A DNA stretch of 64,000 bases from Pararhizobium sp. IMCC3301 (GTDB taxonomy: Bacteria; Pseudomonadota; Alphaproteobacteria; Rhizobiales; GCA-2746425): contig NZ_CP132336.1 of NCBI RefSeq assembly GCF_030758315.1, forward strand, positions 62,001 to 126,000, written 5' to 3'. A program made the translations under genes and the position numbers. Numbering within the stretch: the stretch's first letter is position 1; each line of letters begins with the position of its first letter. Of this stretch, positions 62,981-64,000 are shown piece by piece. The notes beneath the pieces are model-generated. The model did no database searches and had not been told where the DNA came from. It worked only from the letters and a program-made list of their open reading frames with translations.

Positions 62981-64000
62981 TGGCAGTCCGTCGTCTTCAT
63001 TCAGAACAGCCTGAGGCGTTTGCATTTACGCCGGAAAATCAGGCATGGGCTGAAGGTCAGATTTCAAAATTTCCCGAAGGCCGGCAGGCATCTGCGGTAA
63101 TCCCGCTGCTCTGGCGTGCCCAGGAACAGCATCAGGGCTGGCTTCCGGAACCGGCGATCCGCAAGGTCGGCGAAATTCTCGATATGCCGTTTATCAGGGT
63201 TCTGGAAGTTGCGACATTTTACACGATGTACCAGCTGCAGCCGGTCGGTAAAAAAGCCCATATCCAGGTGTGCGGCACTACGCCCTGCATGTTGCGTGGC
63301 GCCGGCGATATCAAGGCGGTCTGCCGCAATCGCATCGCCGATCATCCTCATGAATTGTCAGAAGACGGTAATTTTTCCTGGGAAGAAGTGGAATGTCTTG
63401 GCGCCTGCGTCAATGCTCCGATGGTGCAGATCTGGAAAGACACTTATGAGGATCTGACGCCGGAAACCTTCGAGGCTATGCTCGATGCTATTGCTGAGGG
63501 CAGGGAAATCACGCCCGGTCCGCAGAACGGAAGGCATTTTTCAGTGCCTATGGGCGGCCCGACCAGCCTTGACGCGGCTACGCGGGATTACGGCCCCAAG
63601 GGCGATGTGCCAAGGGCGCAGCTTGTCGATGGTGCGCCGCATGCCATCAGGGCAGAAGCCGGCGTTTCAATCAATGGTGGGCCACAGCCGGACGCAGCGA
63701 CAAAAAAACCAAAAGCCAGGGATTCCGGTCCGACGAAGACGGCAAAACGGCCCGACACGACCAGCCCGGAAGCAACCGGCAAGCCGGAAGACAACACTCT
63801 GCGCCCTGATGATGTTGAGGGCGGCGTAAAAGCAAAGAAGGCCAAACCTGCCCACGCTCCGGCTGGCTCGGCGAAGGATTCAGACCCGTCTGATGTGCCG
63901 GCCGCAGAATCGCTGGAGACCGATTCAAACAAACCTTCCATGCTGGCAAAGCCGCGTGATGGTGGTGCGGACGATCTGAAACGCATCAAGGGCATCGGAC
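62980..64000 (+). CDS. nuoE: NADH-quinone oxidoreductase subunit E, partial, with long C-terminal extension
   Basis: The start ([20 protein letters not shown]) overlaps the nuoD stop by one base. The 24-kDa domain holds the N1a [2Fe-2S] ligands: [11 protein letters not shown] and [14 protein letters not shown]. It ends near residue 195. Beyond it, more than 140 residues of Lys-, Pro-, Ala- and Asp-rich sequence run to the window edge, where [10 protein letters not shown] suggests the start of a helix-hairpin-helix-like element. This extension is seen in Hyphomicrobiales. The C-terminus lies outside the window. Confidence 0.95.
   Translation, partial: MAVRRLHSEQPEAFAFTPENQAWAEGQISKFPEGRQASAVIPLLWRAQEQHQGWLPEPAIRKVGEILDMPFIRVLEVATFYTMYQLQPVGKKAHIQVCGTTPCMLRGAGDIKAVCRNRIADHPHELSEDGNFSWEEVECLGACVNAPMVQIWKDTYEDLTPETFEAMLDAIAEGREITPGPQNGRHFSVPMGGPTSLDAATRDYGPKGDVPRAQLVDGAPHAIRAEAGVSINGGPQPDAATKKPKARDSGPTKTAKRPDTTSPEATGKPEDNTLRPDDVEGGVKAKKAKPAHAPAGSAKDSDPSDVPAAESLETDSNKPSMLAKPRDGGADDLKRIKGIG

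Noticed and set aside
61859-63025. 388-codon frame on the minus strand
   Set aside because: Opposite nuoD; the product resembles nothing and the nuo genes are certain.

Overview
The window looks like a chromosome segment of an alphaproteobacterium of the Hyphomicrobiales (Rhizobiales) type. The strongest sign is the right-hand third, which carries clpP, clpX, lon, hupB, tRNA-Val, tRNA-Asp and then nuoABCDE, an arrangement familiar from that order. NuoE has a long charged C-terminal extension, and the transporters, LysR regulators and heterotetrameric sarcosine oxidase fit the same group. No rRNA, CRISPR array or insertion sequence is visible.

Layout, left to right. (1) 1-4.8 kb: the end of a TRAP-transporter binding protein gene, a divergent LysR gene, and an AT-rich stretch with an unrecognised coiled-coil/TPR-like/membrane protein. 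(2) 4.8-11.8 kb: a sarcosine oxidase operon soxB-soxD-soxA-soxG-ridA-like read leftward, a divergent XRE-cupin regulator, and a GST fused to a YHS-like domain. (3) 11.9-15.9 kb: an M29/NicX-like protein, a LysR regulator, a VanA-type Rieske oxygenase and an AhpD/CMD-like protein. (4) 16-19.5 kb: a polar amino-acid ABC transporter of four genes. (5) 19.6-32.1 kb: a catabolic region. A leftward operon encodes an aminotransferase and a two-subunit thiamine-diphosphate decarboxylase. A rightward operon encodes an AstE/aspartoacylase-like hydrolase, an aldehyde dehydrogenase, a Rieske oxygenase, two paralogous unknown proteins, a DUF1116 (YahG/YlbE-like) protein, an amidase, a [2Fe-2S] ferredoxin and a ferredoxin reductase. 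The last two complete a three-component Rieske oxygenase.

(6) 32,260-44,629: an integrated element of about 12.4 kb, bounded by a 17-bp direct repeat that is the 3' end of tRNA-Ser(UGA). It carries an integrase, a P4-type primase-helicase, small and large terminase, portal, a fused prohead protease/major capsid protein, a gpW-like connector, a DUF2190 protein and small unknowns. An AT-rich HEPN-like gene pair sits inside in the opposite direction. I see no tail, lysis or repressor genes. The gene content matches capsid-forming phage satellites (cf-PICI type), and this is the most notable find in the window. Between the primase and the small terminase gene is a noncoding 248-bp region with a perfect 17-bp inverted repeat built from GGGACAAGT units, a candidate origin or packaging site.

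(7) 44.9-51.5 kb: rlpA, a D,D-carboxypeptidase gene, tmk, a secreted unknown, a CoA-transferase with a C-terminal extension, an SDR gene, and a 26-codon gene with a strong ribosome binding site and its own terminator. (8) 51.7-64 kb: the clpP-clpX-lon-hupB-tRNA-nuo backbone, with an ECF sigma/anti-sigma/cupredoxin module placed between tRNA-Asp and nuoA.
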